The notes: generated from the sequence alone by a model not told the origin. DNA of 64,000 bases from Pigmentiphaga sp. (GCA_023228945.1 JALOAI010000020.1:1-64000); one strand, 5' to 3'; counted from the stretch's first letter, positions 11,315 to 21,212 are shown. Made by a program: numbers and translations.

Positions 11315-12748
11315 GTGCCCAATACTTATCCGGAACTCAAACTCCACATCGCCGGCACGTGGCGCCACGGCGAAGGCCGTCGCACGCACCGCGTCGTCAA
11401 CCCGGCCACGGGCGATACGCTGGCCGAGCTGCCGCTGGCAACTCCCGCGGATCTCGATGACGCCCTGGCGGCGGCGGAGCAAGGGTTCCAGCAATGGCGC
11501 CGCACCCCGGCGGAGCAGCGGGGCAGGGTTCTCAAACAAGCCGCGGCCTTTTTGCGCAGCGACGCGGAACGTTTCGCCCGGGTCGCCACCCTGGAGCAAG
11601 GTAAAACGCTGACCGAGACACGGCTCGAACTGCACGGCGCCGCCGACCTGCTTGAGTTTTACGGCGAGGAATGCACGCGCAGCCACGGCCGCCTGCTGGT
11701 GCGCCCCACCGGTATGCGGGCCATGGTGCTGAAGGAGCCCGTGGGGCCGGTGGCGGCCTTTGCGCCGTGGAACTTCCCCCTGCACAACCCGGCGCGCAAA
11801 TTGGGCGCGCCGCTGGCCGCGGGGTGCTCCGTGATCCTGAAGCCCGCGGAAGAGACCCCCGCCTCCGCCATCCTGATGCTGCAGGCCCTGCTCGACGCCG
11901 GCCTGCCCGATGGCGTGGCCAATCTGGTGTTCGGCATTCCCGACGAAGTCTCGCGCCATCTGCTGGCCTCCCCCATCATCCGCAAGCTGTCGTTCACCGG
12001 GTCTACGGTGGTCGGCCAACATCTGATGAAGCTGGCCGCCGATACCTGCAAACGCACGACCATGGAGCTGGGCGGCCATGCGCCGGTCATCGTGTGCGAA
12101 GACGCCGATCTCGACCAAGCCACCCAGATGCTGGTGACGGCCAAGTACCGCAACGCGGGCCAGGTTTGCGTGTCGCCCACCCGCTTCTATATTCACGACA
12201 CGATCTACCAGGCCTTTACCGAGGCCTTCGCCGAGAAAGCCGCCAACCTGCGGGTCGGCAACGGTCTCGACGACGGCGTGAACATGGGTCCGCTGGCCAA
12301 TGCACGCCGCCACGCCGCCATGCCGCGTCTGGTGGAAGATGCCGTGGCACACGGCGGCCGGGTGCTGACCGGCGGCCAGGCCATCGACGGACCCGGCTAT
12401 TTCTGGAAGCCCACCGTGCTCACGGACGTACCGGACGACGCCCGAATGATGCGCGAGGAGCCTTTCGGCCCGCTCGCGCTGCTGCGTCCCTACACCGACC
12501 TCGATGCCGTACTGCACGAGGCCAATCGTCTGCCCTATGGTCTGGCGGCCTATGCCTTTACCGATTCCAGCCGGCGCGCAATGCAGATCGCCGATGGTTT
12601 CGAAAGCGGTATGGTGGGGATCAACGTCACCCGCATGGGCTGGGCGGACGCACCGTTCGGCGGCGTCAAGTACAGCGGCCACGGCGCGGAGGATGGGCGG
12701 GAAGGGTTGGATGCCTGCCTGGTGACGAAGACGGTGCACCACGGCTGA
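11315..12748 (+). CDS. NAD(P)-dependent aldehyde dehydrogenase (semialdehyde-dehydrogenase-like)
   Basis: 477 residues from a GTG start that has CTGGAG six bases upstream; the open frame reaches 11180 but that extension is unlike the family. ALDH landmarks are PWNFPLHNPARK, FTGSTVVGQHLM, the general base in MELGGH and the Cys in GQVCVSPTR, ending with PFGGVKYSGHGAEDG. The overall pattern recalls succinate-semialdehyde or 2-oxoglutarate-semialdehyde dehydrogenases, without enough to choose. It stands alone, divergent from the importer operon. Confidence 0.92.
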   Translation: MPNTYPELKLHIAGTWRHGEGRRTHRVVNPATGDTLAELPLATPADLDDALAAAEQGFQQWRRTPAEQRGRVLKQAAAFLRSDAERFARVATLEQGKTLTETRLELHGAADLLEFYGEECTRSHGRLLVRPTGMRAMVLKEPVGPVAAFAPWNFPLHNPARKLGAPLAAGCSVILKPAEETPASAILMLQALLDAGLPDGVANLVFGIPDEVSRHLLASPIIRKLSFTGSTVVGQHLMKLAADTCKRTTMELGGHAPVIVCEDADLDQATQMLVTAKYRNAGQVCVSPTRFYIHDTIYQAFTEAFAEKAANLRVGNGLDDGVNMGPLANARRHAAMPRLVEDAVAHGGRVLTGGQAIDGPGYFWKPTVLTDVPDDARMMREEPFGPLALLRPYTDLDAVLHEANRLPYGLAAYAFTDSSRRAMQIADGFESGMVGINVTRMGWADAPFGGVKYSGHGAEDGREGLDACLVTKTVHHG

Positions 12749-12891
12749 TGCTCACGGGGGCGGGCCAGCCTCGGATAAATCCATCAAGCTACGCGGGACG
12801 GGGCCGGCCGCCCCGCTGCTGGCACCGCCCCGTTGGCCACGCCGCATGCTCAGGCTCGCAGCGTGGCACTTCAGGTGGCAGAGCGTACCGC

Positions 12892-13464
12892 TCAGGCCGG
12901 GGCACGCAGGGTTTTCAGGGCGCCAGTCCAGCGGCCCAGTTCGTCGAGCATGGCCTTGGCCGACGCCGTATTCGCCTCATTGGGCACGAAGGCTTTGTCG
13001 GCATCGATCTGCTGGGCCACATTGACCACCGGCACCGCCTCGAGCAGGGGCACCATCTTGTACACCGTAACCATGCCGCGCACGGTCTGGGCCGAGCGCA
13101 TGCCGCCCGAAATTCCACCGTAGCTCACCAGGCCCACCGCCTTGTACTGCCATTCGCGGCCGAGGTATTGCATGGCGTTGACCAGCGCGCCCGGAGGCCC
13201 GAAGTTGTACTCCGGCAACACGAACAAGAAGGCATCGGCGGCATCGACGCTGGCGCTCCAGCTCTTGGTGTGCGCATGCTGGTACTTCTGCAGCCGGGGG
13301 TGTTCGGGCTCGTCGAACACCGGCAGCTCGAACGAAGCCAGTTCGACCAACTCGGCGTCGAAATGGCCATGTGCCTCGGCCTCTTCGAGCGCCCACCGGG
13401 CCACGGACGATCCGACGCGATTGGGACGGGTGCTGCAAACAACAATATTAAGCTTGGGTTTCAA
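12892..13464 (-). CDS. NADPH-dependent FMN reductase family protein
   Basis: 190 residues with a flavodoxin-like FMN-binding fold. It has the phosphate loop STRPNRVGSS near the N-terminus and the family motif PEYNFGPPGALVNAM, normally PEYNxxxPGxLKNA. It reduces FMN, quinones or azo compounds in the cytosol. The start is a TTG with GGAG six bases upstream; another TTG four codons upstream (13476) is the alternative, and no ATG fits. It converges on the aldehyde dehydrogenase (143-base gap containing a CGGGGC/GCCCCG hairpin) and diverges from the DUF924 gene across the hairpin repeats. Confidence 0.87.
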   Translation of the reverse strand: MKPKLNIVVCSTRPNRVGSSVARWALEEAEAHGHFDAELVELASFELPVFDEPEHPRLQKYQHAHTKSWSASVDAADAFLFVLPEYNFGPPGALVNAMQYLGREWQYKAVGLVSYGGISGGMRSAQTVRGMVTVYKMVPLLEAVPVVNVAQQIDADKAFVPNEANTASAKAMLDELGRWTGALKTLRAPA

Positions 13465-13496
13465 GAATATCTCCAACGATAAAGACGCCTCCGGGG

Positions 13497-13692
13497 TTTT
13501 CCGTCTTGGACGGCCCGGCGGCGAATAAAAGCCCCCACGCTTGCCGCTGTCGCGGCGGCGCTGCCCCCCGGGGGGGCTTTTCGCTTTGGGGCGGCCCGGC
13601 GGCAGGCAAAAGCCCCCACGCTTGCCGCTGTCGCGGCGGCGCTGCCCCCCGAGGGGGCTTTTCGCCTTGGGGCGGCCCGGCGGCGAAAAAAG
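13497..13692. repeat. GC-rich hairpin repeat, two and a bit tandem units
   Basis: The same unit as at the left window edge, with a period of 81 bases (ctgcccccc at 13561 and 13642). Each unit carries AAAAGCCCCC ... GGGGGCTTTT outer arms enclosing a GCCGC/GCGGC stem. Together with flanking bases it fills most of the 304-base divergent gap 13465-13768. This is an odd place for terminator-like structures, because both genes are transcribed outward from it. Confidence 0.8.
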
Positions 13693-13768
13693 GCGGTACG
13701 ATCAGACCGGCAACTTAGCACAAGTTCCTTGCCGCCGACGGGCGTCCACGTTTGAAGGAGGTCACGCC

Positions 13769-14308
13769 ATGCAATACCAGGAAGTCCTCAAGTTCTGGTT
13801 CGAAGAGCTCACCCCGGAGCAGTGGTGGCTCAAGGATACCGATCTCGACGGCCGCATACGCGAACGCTTTGGCGCCTGGGTCGCCGCGGCCGCCGCCTGC
13901 GAACTCGATCACTGGCGCAACGCGCCACAGGGCCGGCTGGCCGAGATCCTGTTGCTCGATCAGTTCCCGCGCAACATCCACCGCAATACGCCACAGGCCT
14001 TCGCCTCCGACTCACTGGCCCTCGGCCTCGCCCAGGAAGCGATCGCCGTCGGCGCCGACGCGCAACTCACGGTCACCGAGCGGCATTTCCTCTATCTGCC
14101 CTTCATGCATAGCGAATCGGCGCGCATCCACGAACGCGCCGTGCGCCTGTTCACTCAATTGGGGTTGCCCGTCGCACTGGATTTCGAGCTGCAGCATCAG
14201 CGCATCATCGAGCGCTTCGGGCGCTACCCGCATCGCAATGCCATCCTGGGGCGTCAATCCACACCCAATGAGATCGCGTTCTTGGAAGAGCCGGGGTCTT
14301 CTTTCTGA
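13769..14308 (+). CDS. DUF924 family protein
   Basis: 179 residues, the usual length for DUF924, a soluble alpha-helical TPR-like family of unknown biochemical role. Recognisable pieces are the opening VLKFWFEEL, LLLDQFPRNIHR, ALGLAQEAI, FLYLPFMHSE and the terminal GRYPHRNAILGR followed by STPNEIAFL. GAAGGAGG eight bases before the ATG fixes the start; the longer open frame to 13541 runs through the repeat and is not coding. No function can be assigned from context. Confidence 0.9.
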   Translation: MQYQEVLKFWFEELTPEQWWLKDTDLDGRIRERFGAWVAAAAACELDHWRNAPQGRLAEILLLDQFPRNIHRNTPQAFASDSLALGLAQEAIAVGADAQLTVTERHFLYLPFMHSESARIHERAVRLFTQLGLPVALDFELQHQRIIERFGRYPHRNAILGRQSTPNEIAFLEEPGSSF

Positions 14309-14392
14309 TCGCCGCGGGGCACGGCCACCGCTTCGCGAGCCATCGCCGAGCGCGGCCGAATAACGCCAAGGCGACTCTCTCACCAAGAAAAC

Positions 14393-14418
14393 GGCGGATA
14401 TGGACAGACATATCCGCC
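14393..14418 (-). terminator. Rho-independent terminator of uvrA
   Basis: Perfect 10-bp stem GGCGGATATG / CATATCCGCC with a 6-base loop, 28 bases past the uvrA stop. On the minus strand it is followed by GTTTTCTT. It also lies about 85 bases past the end of the convergent DUF924 gene. Confidence 0.8.
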
Positions 14419-14445
14419 GCCGCATTCCTGCTCCGGGAACAGGGC

Positions 14446-17400
14446 TCAAGCCCGCCGCTCATGATCCCGCATGAAGGCCTCCAGCACCCGCCCGGTATGC
14501 GAATAGGCGCTAGCGGCACGCACGTCCGCCGGACTACCCTGCACCACTACGTTGCCGCCACCGGTGCCGCCCTCCGGCCCCATGTCGAGCAGCCAATCGG
14601 CTTCGGCGATCACGTCGAGATTGTGCTCGATCACCACCACGGTGTTGCCCGCATCCACCAGCCGATGCAGCACCGTGATCAGCTTGTCCACATCGGCCAT
14701 CGCCAGGCCCACCGTGGGCTCGTCCAGCACATAAACCGTATGCATGCCGCGGTTGGCGCGGCCGGTGCGGGTGAGGCCTTCGGTGATGCGCGCCTTGGCC
14801 AGCTCGGTGACGAGCTTGATGCGCTGCGCCTCTCCGCCCGATAGCGTGGGCGACGGTTGGCCCAGGGTGAGGTAGCCCAGGCCCACGTCGCGCATCAGCT
14901 GCAGGGGATGCAAGACCGCGGGATGATGAGCGAAAAAGTTGATGGCGTCGTCCACTTCCATCGCCAGCACCTCGCCGGCATGATGGCCGCGCATGCGCAC
15001 CGCCAGCGTCTCGGGATTGAAGCGCGCGCCCTGGCAGGTGTCGCACAACACCTTGACGTCGGGCAGGAAGTTCATCTCGATGGTGCGCATGCCTTGCCCC
15101 TCGCAATCGGGGCAGCGGCCGGCGCCGGTATTGAAGCTGAAGCGCGAAGCGGTCCAACCCCGCATGCGCGCCTCGGCGGTGTCGGCGAACTGCTTGCGCA
15201 CGGTGTCCCAGAAGCCCACATAGGTGGCGGGGCAGGAGCGCGGGGTCTTGCCGATCGGCGTCTGGTCGACTTCGAGCACGCGGTCGACCATTTCCCAACC
15301 GGTCAACTGTTGGCAGCCCTGCCAGTGCGTGAAGGCTTCATCGCGCGGCGCCGCCAGCACGCGCGCGAGGTTGTCGCGCAACACGTCGCGGGCCAGCGTG
15401 GACTTGCCCGAGCCGGAGACGCCGGTGACCACGCTCAAACGACCCAGCGGGAAGCGCGCGGTGGCATCGCGCAGGTTGTGGCGGGTGGCGCCCACCACCG
15501 TGAGGTAGCGGGTAGCCGCGTCCACCGGGCGGCGCGGCTGCTCGGGATGGCGCAGCGGCTGGGCGAGGTAGCGGCCGGTCATGGAGGCCGGATTGGCGAT
15601 CACGTCGGCCACCGAACCCTGCGCCACCACGCGCCCGCCGCGCACGCCGGCACCGGGGCCGATGTCGATCACGTGGCCGGCGCGGCGGATGGTGTCTTCG
15701 TCGTGCTCCACCACCACCAGCGTATTGCCATTGCCTTCGAGCCGCTGCAGCGCATCGAGCAGGATCTGGTTGTCGCGCGGATGCAGGCCGATGGTCGGTT
15801 CGTCCAGCACATAGCAAACGCCCTGCAGGTTGGAGCCCAATTGTGCGGCCAGCCGGATGCGCTGCGCTTCGCCGCCCGAGAGCGTGGGCGCGGCGCGATC
15901 GAGGGCGAGGTAGGACAAGCCGACCTGCTCCAGGAAATCCAGCCGGCTGCGCAGCTCCGCCAGCAAGTCGCGGGCGATCTCGGCGTCACGCCCCTCGAGC
16001 TCCAACACGCGGAAAAAATCCGCGGCATCGGCCACCGAACGGCTCGCCAGCTCGGCAATCGACAGATCGCGCCAACGCACCGCCAGCGATACCGGATTGA
16101 GCCGCTGGCCATGGCAGGCCGGACACACCTCGGGCTCGCCATCCAGGCCCGCGCTCCAGGCGCCTTCCTCGCCCGTCTGCTCGGCATCGAAACCCGGCAG
16201 GCGCACGCCCGCACCGAAGCACTCGGTGCACCAGCCGTGCTTGGAGTTGTAGGAGAACTGCCGGGGATCCGGCTCGGGAAAACTGGTGCCGCACGAAGGG
16301 CAGGCCCGTTTTACCGATAGCACCTTCTCCTCGGGATCGGTCTTGAGTCCCAGTGCGCGCCGCGCCGCCAGCCCCAGAACACCAGGGCCCACGGGCTTGG
16401 GCGTGAGATCGGTCAGCACCCGCATCACGCCCTTGCCGTGCTCCAACGCCTCGCGCACCGCGCCGCGCAGGCCTTGCTCATCGCCGGCATCGACGATCAG
16501 GTCGGCCACCGGCAGGTCGATGTCGTGCTCCTGATAGCGGTCCAGCCGGGGCCAGGGCGAGGTGGGAATAAAGCGGCCGTCCACTCGCAGATGGCTGTGG
16601 CCGCGCGCCTCGGCCCACTTGGCCAGATCGGTGTAATAGCCCTTGCGGGCGGTGACCAGCGGCGCCAGAATGCCAATGTGCCTTCCTTTGGCCTCGCGCA
16701 GCAGGCGGGCGATGATGGCGTCGAAACTCTGCGCCTCGACCGGCACCTGGCAATCGGGACAATATTGCGTGCCGAGCTTCATGTACAACAGGCGCAGGAA
16801 GTGATGCACCTCGGTGAGCGTGGCCACGGTGGACTTCCTGCCGCCGCGGCTGGTGCGCTGTTCGATGGCCACCGTGGGCGGAATGCCGAAGATCGCATCC
16901 ACGTCCGGGCGGCCGGCCGGCTGCACGATCGAACGCGCGTAGGCATTGAGCGATTCCAGATAGCGGCGCTGGCCTTCGTTGAACAGGATGTCGAACGCCA
17001 GTGTGGATTTGCCCGACCCCGACACGCCGGTAATCACCGTAAACGTGTCGCGCGGGATGGTCACGTCGACGTTCTTGAGATTGTGCTCGCGCGCGTGCCG
17101 GATCTCGATAGCCGGGGCGGCCGCCACCGCTAGATAGCTCGCCGGCGCCTCCTCGAGCACCGCGGCGACAGGGGCGGCCAGTTCGGCCTCATAGTCGCGC
17201 AAGGCATGCCCCGTGAACGACGTTTCATGTGCCATCAAATCCGCGGGAGTCCCCGCCGCCACCACTTGCCCGCCGCCATCGCCGCCCTCGGGGCCGAGGT
17301 CGATCAGCCAGTCGGCGGCGCGCATCACGTCGAGGTTGTGCTCGATCACCACCAGGCTGTGGCCGGCCTGCAGTAACTTGCGAAAGGCGCCCATCAGGCG

Positions 17401-20211
17401 CGCCACATCGTCGAAATGCAGGCCGGTGGTCGGCTCATCGAACAGGAACAGGCTGCCCTTCTTGGCCACCCGCGCCGTACCGATACCGCTCTTGGCCGCT
17501 TCCGCCAAATGACCGGCGAGCTTGAGCCGCTGGGCCTCGCCGCCCGACAGCGTGGGCACTGGCTGGCCCAGCCGCACGTATTCCAGGCCCACGTCGGCCA
17601 GTGGCTGTAGCGCCCGCTGCAAATCGGACACGCCCTTGGGGATGACGCCATCCTTCGTGCCGGCCGAAGCCGCACCGAAAAACGCCAACGCCTCGCTCAC
17701 CGTCATGTCGAGCACATCGCTGATCGACACGGCCCGGCCCTTGCGCTCGATGGTGACTTCACGGACCTCGGGGCGGTAGCGGGTGCCGTCGCAATCCGGG
17801 CAGCGCAGATAGACGTCGGACAGGAACTGCATCTCGACATGCTCGAAGCCGGTGCCGCCGCAGGTGGGGCAACGGCCATCGCCGCTATTGAAACTGAACG
17901 TGCCCGCGGTGTAGCCACGCTCGCGCGAGAGCTTGGCCTGGGCGAACAACTTGCGCACCGCCTCGAAGGCGCCAACGTAGCTCGCCGGGTTGGAGCGCGT
18001 GGTCTTGCCCACCGGCGATTGATCCACCATGACCACGTCGGCCAGCCAATCGTCGCCAAGCAGGCGGTCGTAGTCGCCGGGCGACTCGGTGGGCTTGCCT
18101 TTGGCCTTGCATAGCGCGGGATACAGTACGTCCTGGATCAGGGTGGATTTGCCCGACCCCGACACGCCGGTAACCACCACCAGGCGCCCGAGTGGAATCT
18201 CCACATTGATACTGCGCAGATTGTGCTCGCGGGCGCCCTCCAGGATGAGACGCGGCGTTTTGTCGGCCACGGGCAGCGGTCGCGGCGCGCTGACGTGGCG
18301 CCGACCCGATAGGTAATCGCCGGTGAGCGTAGGGGCTGCGCGCAGCGCCGCCGGCGGACCCTGGAACACGATATGGCCGCCGCGCTCGCCCGGCCCGGGG
18401 CCGATGTCGAGCACGCGATCGGCCGCCAGCATCACCTGGGGGTCGTGCTCCACCACCACCAGCGAATTACCGGCGTCGCGCAGGCGATGCATGATCTCCA
18501 CCACCCGGTGCATGTCGCGCGGATGCAAGCCGATCGACGGCTCGTCGAGCACGAACAAGGTGTTGACCAGCGACGTGCCCAACGCCGTGGTGAGGTTGAT
18601 GCGCTGCACCTCGCCACCCGACAAAGTGCGGCTTTGGCGGTCGAGCGTGAGATAGCCGAGGCCGACGTCGCACAGAAAACGCAGCCTGGCCCGCACCTCG
18701 GTGAGCAGCAGGTCGAGCGCGGCATCCAGCACACCGGTAAAGCGCAAGCCATCGAAAAACACCCGTACCCGCTCGATCGGCAACAGCATCAAATCGTGCA
18801 GACAAAGGCCGGGCACCGCCGCCAGCGTTTCACTCGACCACTCGGCATGCACCGGACGAAAACGATGGTAACGGCCATCGTCCGGCGGCAGCACCGCGTC
18901 GGCGTCCTCGCGGCTGCCGACCCGCCACAGCAGGGCATCCGGCCGCAAGCGCGAGCCGCGGCAGGTGGGGCAAGGGGTGTACGCACGGTACTTCGATAAC
19001 AGCACGCGGATATGCATCTTGTACGACTTGCTCTCCAGCCAGTCGAAGAAGCGCCGCGCGCCGTACCATTGATGATTCCAGTTGCTGTCGGGCCCACGCC
19101 AATCGGGGTCGCCGGCGATCACCCAGCGCCGCTCGCGCTCGCTCAACTGCCGCCATGGCACATCGAGCCGGATATCGCCTTTGGCGGCGTACTTCATCAG
19201 GTCTTTCTGGATCTCCTGGAAGCTGGGACTCTGCCAGGGTTTGACCGCACCTTCGCGCAGGGTCTTGCCTTCATCGGGCACCACCAGACCATAATCCACG
19301 CCGATCACCCGGCCAAAACCCCGGCAGTCCGGGCAGGCGCCAAGCGGCGAGTTGAAGGAAAACAGGCTGGGCACCGGCGCGGTGTACGACAAGCCACTAT
19401 CGGGGTCGTGCAGTTGGTCGCTGTAGCGCCAGACCTCCGCATCGCCGCCTTCGGCATCCAATACCCGCACATCGACCCGGCCGCTGCCCAGCCGCAAGGC
19501 CGTATCCAGCGCTTCCATGACCCGAGCGCGCTCGGCACTGGCCCAGCGCAGACGGTCCTGCACCACGTCGAGCACCACCTGGCCTTTGGGATCGTCGGGA
19601 TCGGGCGCGCGGGCGTGGACCCGCACATAACCCTGCCGTTCGAGGAAGGCGCGGATCTCGTCTTCGGTGAAATTGGCCGGCACCCGCACCGGGAAGGTGA
19701 TGGCCAGCCGTGCGTCGCCCGGCAGCGAGGCCGCTCGCTCCCGCATGTCCGCATAGATGCTGTCGGGATGGTCGCGCCGCACCGGCCGGGCCGTGACCCG
19801 GTCGAACAGCACCGCGGCCCGCGCGAACAGCAGCTTGAGATGATCGTTGAGCTCGGTCATCGTGCCGACCGTACTGCGCGAGCTGCGCACCGGGTTGGTC
19901 TGATCGATGGCGATGGCTGGCGGAATTCCCTCGATGCGGTCGACCTGCGGCTTGTCCATGCGGTCGAGGAACTGTCGCGCATAGGGCGAGAAGGTTTCGA
20001 CGTAGCGCCGCTGGCCCTCGGCATACAGGGTGTCGAATACCAGCGACGACTTGCCGGAGCCGGACACGCCGGTGACCACCACCAATTGGCGGGTGGGGAT
20101 CTCGAGGTTGAGGTTCTTGAGGTTGTTTTGGCGGGCGCCGGTGATCTGGATCACCGATTCCGACGACTGCACCGCGGCGACGGTGGCCGGCGGCTGGTCT
20201 TGCGTGGGCAT
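14446..20211 (-). CDS. uvrA: Double-length UvrA (tandem excinuclease ABC subunit A)
   Basis: 1921 residues, about twice a normal UvrA (about 940). It has four ABC cassettes instead of two. Walker A motifs (GVSGSGKSS or GVSGSGKST) lie near residues 50, 680, 1060 and 1595. TLSGGE signatures lie near 530, 888, 1442 and 1788. Zinc-binding CPxC-type clusters occur in each half, including CPTCGGTG/CPDCDGTR near 783 and CPDCEGQG/CDTCQGAR near 1702. UvrA recognises DNA damage and loads UvrB in nucleotide excision repair. Here one chain probably holds the equivalent of a UvrA dimer. GGGAG five bases before ATG 20211 fixes the start; the frame is open to 20907 but that part resembles no protein. Long UvrA paralogues are known in related bacteria, often beside an ordinary uvrA elsewhere. 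Confidence 0.93.
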   Translation of the reverse strand: MPTQDQPPATVAAVQSSESVIQITGARQNNLKNLNLEIPTRQLVVVTGVSGSGKSSLVFDTLYAEGQRRYVETFSPYARQFLDRMDKPQVDRIEGIPPAIAIDQTNPVRSSRSTVGTMTELNDHLKLLFARAAVLFDRVTARPVRRDHPDSIYADMRERAASLPGDARLAITFPVRVPANFTEDEIRAFLERQGYVRVHARAPDPDDPKGQVVLDVVQDRLRWASAERARVMEALDTALRLGSGRVDVRVLDAEGGDAEVWRYSDQLHDPDSGLSYTAPVPSLFSFNSPLGACPDCRGFGRVIGVDYGLVVPDEGKTLREGAVKPWQSPSFQEIQKDLMKYAAKGDIRLDVPWRQLSERERRWVIAGDPDWRGPDSNWNHQWYGARRFFDWLESKSYKMHIRVLLSKYRAYTPCPTCRGSRLRPDALLWRVGSREDADAVLPPDDGRYHRFRPVHAEWSSETLAAVPGLCLHDLMLLPIERVRVFFDGLRFTGVLDAALDLLLTEVRARLRFLCDVGLGYLTLDRQSRTLSGGEVQRINLTTALGTSLVNTLFVLDEPSIGLHPRDMHRVVEIMHRLRDAGNSLVVVEHDPQVMLAADRVLDIGPGPGERGGHIVFQGPPAALRAAPTLTGDYLSGRRHVSAPRPLPVADKTPRLILEGAREHNLRSINVEIPLGRLVVVTGVSGSGKSTLIQDVLYPALCKAKGKPTESPGDYDRLLGDDWLADVVMVDQSPVGKTTRSNPASYVGAFEAVRKLFAQAKLSRERGYTAGTFSFNSGDGRCPTCGGTGFEHVEMQFLSDVYLRCPDCDGTRYRPEVREVTIERKGRAVSISDVLDMTVSEALAFFGAASAGTKDGVIPKGVSDLQRALQPLADVGLEYVRLGQPVPTLSGGEAQRLKLAGHLAEAAKSGIGTARVAKKGSLFLFDEPTTGLHFDDVARLMGAFRKLLQAGHSLVVIEHNLDVMRAADWLIDLGPEGGDGGGQVVAAGTPADLMAHETSFTGHALRDYEAELAAPVAAVLEEAPASYLAVAAAPAIEIRHAREHNLKNVDVTIPRDTFTVITGVSGSGKSTLAFDILFNEGQRRYLESLNAYARSIVQPAGRPDVDAIFGIPPTVAIEQRTSRGGRKSTVATLTEVHHFLRLLYMKLGTQYCPDCQVPVEAQSFDAIIARLLREAKGRHIGILAPLVTARKGYYTDLAKWAEARGHSHLRVDGRFIPTSPWPRLDRYQEHDIDLPVADLIVDAGDEQGLRGAVREALEHGKGVMRVLTDLTPKPVGPGVLGLAARRALGLKTDPEEKVLSVKRACPSCGTSFPEPDPRQFSYNSKHGWCTECFGAGVRLPGFDAEQTGEEGAWSAGLDGEPEVCPACHGQRLNPVSLAVRWRDLSIAELASRSVADAADFFRVLELEGRDAEIARDLLAELRSRLDFLEQVGLSYLALDRAAPTLSGGEAQRIRLAAQLGSNLQGVCYVLDEPTIGLHPRDNQILLDALQRLEGNGNTLVVVEHDEDTIRRAGHVIDIGPGAGVRGGRVVAQGSVADVIANPASMTGRYLAQPLRHPEQPRRPVDAATRYLTVVGATRHNLRDATARFPLGRLSVVTGVSGSGKSTLARDVLRDNLARVLAAPRDEAFTHWQGCQQLTGWEMVDRVLEVDQTPIGKTPRSCPATYVGFWDTVRKQFADTAEARMRGWTASRFSFNTGAGRCPDCEGQGMRTIEMNFLPDVKVLCDTCQGARFNPETLAVRMRGHHAGEVLAMEVDDAINFFAHHPAVLHPLQLMRDVGLGYLTLGQPSPTLSGGEAQRIKLVTELAKARITEGLTRTGRANRGMHTVYVLDEPTVGLAMADVDKLITVLHRLVDAGNTVVVIEHNLDVIAEADWLLDMGPEGGTGGGNVVVQGSPADVRAASAYSHTGRVLEAFMRDHERRA

Positions 20212-20285
20212 GCAAACTCCCGTTGAGAGCGGCTGCCACCGAGGTGCCGGCGACGGCCGCAACCGCATTCGCGCCGGCGGGCGCG

Positions 20286-21146
20286 CTAGCGGAACACCAC
20301 CGTTCGATGGCCGTTGAGCATCACCCGATGCTCGACATGGCTGCGCACCGCGCGCGCCAGGACTTGAGATTCGATGTCGCTTCCCACCTGCGCCAGGGCA
20401 TCGGCGGTCATGGTGTGGTCCACTCGCTCCACGCCCTGGGCGATGATCGGGCCTTCGTCGAGATCGGGCGTGACGTAGTGGGCGGTGGCGCCGATCAGCT
20501 TGACGCCGCGGTCGTGCGCCTGGTGATAGGGACGCGCGCCCTTGAAGCTGGGCAGGAAGCTGTGATGGATATTGATGGCCCGTCCTTCCAGGGCCCGGCA
20601 CATGTCGGCCGACAAAATCTGCATATAGCGGGCCAGCACCACGAGGTCGACTTCGAGTTCGTCGACCAATTGCAGGACCCTGCGCTCCTGCTCGGGTTTG
20701 CGCTCCGGGGTCACGGGCAAATGATGGAAGGGCACTCCGTAGGAGCGCGAAAGCTCGGCAAAATCCGGGTGGTTGGACACGATGGCCACAATATCCACCG
20801 ACAGCTGGCCGCTGCGCGCACGGAACAGAAGATCGTTGAGGCAATGCCCCTGCTTGCTCACCATGAGCAGCAAGCGGGCGCGCTGCCGTACGTCGTGGAT
20901 CTGCCAATCCATGGCAAAGGGCTCGGCCAGCTCGCCGAAGCGCTGGCGCAGGGTGGCGGGCGTTACGCCATCGGGCAGCGTGAAATGCACGCGCAAAAAG
21001 AAGCGGCCGCTGTCGGCGTCGCCGAACTGCTGGGCATCCAGGATGTTGCAGCCCAGATCGAACAGCACGCCGGTGACCCGGTGCACGATCCCCGTGGTGT
21101 CGGGGCAGGACAGGGTAAGAATGTAATGATCGGCTTGAGCGGACAT
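20286..21146 (-). CDS. purU: Formyltetrahydrofolate deformylase
   Basis: 286 residues. Hydrolyses 10-formyl-THF to formate and THF, balancing one-carbon pools. An N-terminal ACT domain (YILTLSCPDTTGIV) is followed by a formyltransferase fold with the catalytic Asn-His-Asp set: NIHHSFLPSF (Asn and His) and the Asp in TPDLDEGPIIAQ. The region GARPYHQAHDRGVKLIGATA is typical of PurU. It lies 74 bases upstream of uvrA on the same strand. Confidence 0.95.
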   Translation of the reverse strand: MSAQADHYILTLSCPDTTGIVHRVTGVLFDLGCNILDAQQFGDADSGRFFLRVHFTLPDGVTPATLRQRFGELAEPFAMDWQIHDVRQRARLLLMVSKQGHCLNDLLFRARSGQLSVDIVAIVSNHPDFAELSRSYGVPFHHLPVTPERKPEQERRVLQLVDELEVDLVVLARYMQILSADMCRALEGRAINIHHSFLPSFKGARPYHQAHDRGVKLIGATAHYVTPDLDEGPIIAQGVERVDHTMTADALAQVGSDIESQVLARAVRSHVEHRVMLNGHRTVVFR

Positions 21147-21212
21147 GGCGGGAACAGGCTGAGACGGAACGACGCCGCTCGACCAGGCGATGGTGGAGCG
21201 GGCGAATCCTCC

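Noticed and set aside
11671..13482. Plus-strand open frame of 603 codons overlapping the 11.3-kb aldehyde dehydrogenase
   Set aside because: Shifted-frame shadow of the ALDH gene followed by antisense to the FMN reductase; no recognisable domain.
14857..16320. Plus-strand open frame of 487 codons inside uvrA
   Set aside because: Antisense shadow; translation is compositionally biased, and uvrA is intact in its own frame.
20212..20907. N-terminal extension of uvrA by 232 codons
   Set aside because: The extension is Arg/Pro/Ala-rich, antisense to purU, and a good SD precedes the internal ATG at 20211.
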